From positions 7,626,001 through 7,690,000 of the forward strand of contig NZ_CP109131.1 in assembly GCF_035917995.1 (NCBI RefSeq): DNA of 64,000 nt, in the 5' to 3' direction. Each line of letters begins with the position of its first letter. Position 1 is the first letter of the stretch. Position numbers and translations under genes: made by a program. The notes beneath the pieces are model-generated. The model saw only the letters and a list, made by a program, of their open reading frames with translations, was not told the origin of the DNA and ran no database searches. Positions 63,181-64,000 of the stretch are shown here, one piece after another. This DNA is from Streptosporangium sp. NBC_01755 (GTDB lineage: Bacteria > Actinomycetota > Actinomycetes > Streptosporangiales > Streptosporangiaceae).

Positions 63181-63362
63181 TTCCAGGAGGGAGTGCGAGG
63201 CCATCCGCGGCAGTGGGAACGGCCGCCGTGCGAGGCCGGGACGGCGCGGTTGAGGGCCCGCGGAGGGGACCGGCACCTGGTCCCCCTAGGCTGGAGGCCG
63301 TTTCCCCCGACGTCCGGATTCTCTGCTTTCGGATGACCCCTTTCTGGGAAGGTGTACTCGCT

Positions 63363-63668
63363 GTGCCGATCGAACTCCGCCTGTTTCGTTATGTGGCGCT
63401 CGCCGAGGCGTTCTCCTGGACGGGACTGCTCATCGGCATGTACTTCAAGTACGTCGCCGCCACCGGGGATGTCGGGGTGAAGATCTTCGGGCCGGTGCAC
63501 GGCGCCCTGTTCGTTCTCTACGTGGTCGCGGTGCTGGTCGCCGCTCGCCAGGCCCGCTGGAGCCTGGGCACGGTCCTCGTGGGCCTGGCCTGCTCGGTGC
63601 CGCCGCTGGCCACGCTCTGGTTCGAGCGGCGGCTCCTGGCCCGTCACCGCCGGCCGGCGACCGTCTGA
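63363..63668 (+). CDS. DUF3817 membrane protein
   Basis: The 101-residue protein has three predicted membrane helices and the DUF3817 pattern: LRLFRYVALAEAFSWTGLLIGMYFKY, FGPVHGALFVLYVVAVLVAA and VPPLATLWFERRLL. The GTG at 63363 is ten bases after GGGAAGG; an ATG at 63333 would add ten residues. It is common in actinobacteria and its role is unknown. Confidence 0.85.
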   Translation: MPIELRLFRYVALAEAFSWTGLLIGMYFKYVAATGDVGVKIFGPVHGALFVLYVVAVLVAARQARWSLGTVLVGLACSVPPLATLWFERRLLARHRRPATV

Positions 63669-63819
63669 CCCTGTCGTCTGACCCTGTCGGCCGGCCTGAC
63701 CCTCCGGCCTCGCAGGACGCTGCCGGCCGATTTCGGCCGGCCCCCGATGTCGTCACCCGATGCGGGACGCGGGTCACGAAGATCTGAAACGAACCGGATG
63801 GCGGAGTCTCAGCGGAGTC

Positions 63820-64000
63820 TCACAGGTCCAGGATCGCGCGGGTGGCCGCCCGGCAGCGCCGCGGGTCGGTCAGCAGGTCGACGCAGTCGCCGAATTGGTC
63901 GACCGAACCCACCGGCGGCAGCGCCCGCACGCGGGTGTCGGTGATGGCGCCGCTGAGGGCGTCGGCGAACCGGCCGGCGTCGATGACCTGGAAGGGCCGC
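63820..64000 (-). CDS. Partial gene at right window edge, hypothetical (DUF4037-like end)
   Basis: The last 59 codons of a minus-strand gene read RPFQVIDAGRFADALSGAIT, RVRALPPVGSVDQFGDCVDL and LTDPRRCRAATRAILDL, ending at TGA 63820-63822. The style recalls the C-terminus of DUF4037 nucleotidyltransferase-like proteins, but I am not sure. The start lies beyond the window. Confidence 0.4.
   Translation of the reverse strand, partial: RPFQVIDAGRFADALSGAITDTRVRALPPVGSVDQFGDCVDLLTDPRRCRAATRAILDL

Noticed and set aside
63082-63276. PETPEAE-repeat mini-protein on the minus strand
   Set aside because: It arises from the 21-bp tandem repeat, has no ribosome site, and lies across the exporter's promoter region.

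Overview
The window is very GC-rich DNA with strong G/C third-position use, GTG/TTG starts, AGGAGG-type ribosome sites and actinobacterial families: an Rv1733c-like membrane protein, an Rv2578c-like radical SAM protein, a SoxR remnant and DUF3817/DUF6262 proteins. I infer an actinomycete, most likely Streptosporangiales-like and probably from a mobile-element-rich chromosome arm. I see no rRNA, tRNA or CRISPR array.

Layout. 1-3.6 kb: two group II introns on opposite strands (the left one cut by the window edge) flank a truncated IS630 unit. 3.7-15.9 kb: a chromosomal locus encoding a methyltransferase, a cytochrome-b-like/molybdopterin oxidoreductase, a membrane-anchored NDH-2-like flavoprotein and a triple-repeat membrane protein. 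It converges on a DUF2064 protein and a GT2 glycosyltransferase, with a divergent GT-C-like membrane protein beyond. A 3.66-kb Tn3-family transposon with perfect 50-bp inverted repeats and a 5-bp target duplication sits at the point of convergence. 16-20 kb: a MarR/GbsR-type regulator diverges from a hydrolase remnant, a reductase and an FAD monooxygenase, followed by an IS5-type element. 21-24 kb: a nucleotide-sugar epimerase and a three-gene ABC cassette. 24.3-38.9 kb is mostly mobile: an IS66-type tnpC element, a coiled-coil protein, a 5.8-kb Tn3-like unit carrying an Lrp-type regulator, a LysE exporter and a thioesterase, then IS1380, a serine recombinase and a truncated IS5 copy. 39-46 kb is a patchwork of gene fragments (serine hydrolase, Tn3 transposase, LLM oxidoreductase, SoxR, SDR, ArsR) around an intact histidine kinase and an alpha/beta hydrolase. 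46.4-57.3 kb is ordinary chromosome: serine hydrolase, DUF4394, RecD2 helicase, L,D-transpeptidase, radical SAM, SMR transporter, GNAT, DUF952 and NUDIX genes. 57.6-64 kb: DUF6262 with an IS3 remnant, a truncated universal stress protein, a tyrosine recombinase, a methionine aminopeptidase remnant and a large ABC exporter behind a MerR-like promoter.

How genes work together. The most coherent unit is 3.7-15.9 kb. Its genes overlap by a few bases and would build a membrane redox module, with an NAD(P)H-flavoprotein and a heme-b/Mo-cofactor enzyme in one membrane, next to sugar-transfer enzymes. The membrane region fused to the flavoprotein is homologous to the unit that is triplicated in the next gene. 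I regard this as the best candidate for an undescribed system. Other points to check are a leader-RNA-like motif present twice, a pair of small secreted cysteine-containing paralogues, a tandemly duplicated promoter segment, and the amino-acid-export cargo of the second Tn3 unit. All functional statements come from reading the sequence; no database search was run.
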